DNA of 5,981 bases, taken from NCBI GenBank assembly GCA_035526665.1, contig DATLBY010000389.1:1-5981 (forward strand), given 5' to 3'. The notes beneath the pieces are model-generated. The model was not told the DNA's origin. It saw nothing but the letters and a program-made list of their open reading frames with translations, and made no database searches. Position numbers and translations under genes: made by a program. Below are positions 5,845 through 5,981 of this stretch, piece by piece. The stretch is from DATLBY01 sp035526665 (GTDB lineage: Bacteria > Acidobacteriota > Terriglobia > Bryobacterales > Bryobacteraceae). Every line of letters begins with the position of its first letter. The first letter of the stretch is position 1.

Positions 5845-5981
5845 CTACTTTACTCCAGCAAGCTTTCGGATATAAATGTTACGGAAAGCGACTGGTCCGT
5901 GGTCGCCCTGCAGCATGAGCGGATTGTGGGCCGCCTCCGGCATGTCCAGTGAAGCGCGAGTGGGGCCGGGGGCGATTACAT
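5845..5981 (-). CDS. 3-keto-disaccharide hydrolase (DUF1080) domain protein, C-terminal fragment
   Basis: Only the last 44 codons and the TAG stop lie in the window; the 5' part is beyond position 5981. The visible tail ends in NPLMLQGDHGPVAFRNIYIR followed by KLAGVK. The QGDHGPVAFRNIYIR signature is the closing beta-strand pattern of the 3-keto-disaccharide hydrolase family (PF06439, formerly DUF1080), a concanavalin-like jelly-roll domain. Members are usually exported and act on glycosides or 3-keto-glycosides. The stretch GPTRASLDMPEAAHNPLML just before it also fits the family. No catalytic residues can be judged from this fragment. It reads in the same direction as leuA, with 74 nt between its stop and the leucine leader peptide start, and no convincing intrinsic terminator in between, so some read-through into the leader is possible. 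The family call comes from motif recall, without a database search. Confidence 0.75.
   Translation of the reverse strand, partial: VIAPGPTRASLDMPEAAHNPLMLQGDHGPVAFRNIYIRKLAGVK

Noticed and set aside
5837..5848. Perfect 12-bp palindrome GTAGCCGGCTAC overlapping the DUF1080 gene stop, considered as a terminator
   Set aside because: With no spacer it can form only about 4 bp around a 4-nt loop, and no U-run follows. Chance or minor significance.

Overview
The window reads as chromosome of an Acidobacteriota bacterium, most likely of the Solibacter/Bryobacter type. This rests on the protein families: a very large Oar-like TonB-dependent receptor with an N-terminal carboxypeptidase-regulatory domain, a Tat-exported sugar isomerase/epimerase-like TIM barrel, and the tail of a 3-keto-disaccharide hydrolase (DUF1080) protein. 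Base composition is moderately GC-rich. The taxon is an inference from gene content, not from a marker gene. Every gene I can support lies on the minus strand; the plus-strand open frames are shadows.

In transcription order (high to low coordinates): (1) 5981-5845, the last 44 residues of a DUF1080 protein. (2) 5844-5585, a leader region with a candidate promoter, a 36-codon leucine-rich leader peptide, and an RNA segment that can fold as protector, antiterminator or intrinsic terminator. (3) 5584-4016, a full-length leuA (2-isopropylmalate synthase). (4) 3979-3050, a Tat-signal sugar phosphate isomerase/epimerase family protein, 36 nt behind leuA and probably on the same transcript. (5) 3049-2916, a regulatory gap with a good sigma70-type promoter, a 14-bp inverted repeat and a 5'-UTR hairpin. 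(6) 2915-1, a TonB-dependent outer-membrane receptor running off the window after 971 codons.

The most notable element is the leuA leader. It carries a complete ribosome-mediated attenuator: clustered Leu codons, a stop codon sitting at the antiterminator's 5' arm, an antiterminator of 7 bp + 3x3 internal loop + 8 bp that sequesters the terminator's whole 5' arm, and an 11-bp GC-rich terminator with a six-U tract directly before the leuA ribosome binding site. The predicted promoter would place transcription start at or next to the leader peptide's ATG, so the leader peptide may be translated leaderless.

Functionally, leuA is the committed step of leucine synthesis and appears controlled by leucyl-tRNA supply. 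The surrounding genes (DUF1080, exported isomerase, TonB receptor) look like envelope carbohydrate/nutrient handling. Their link to leucine synthesis is positional only.
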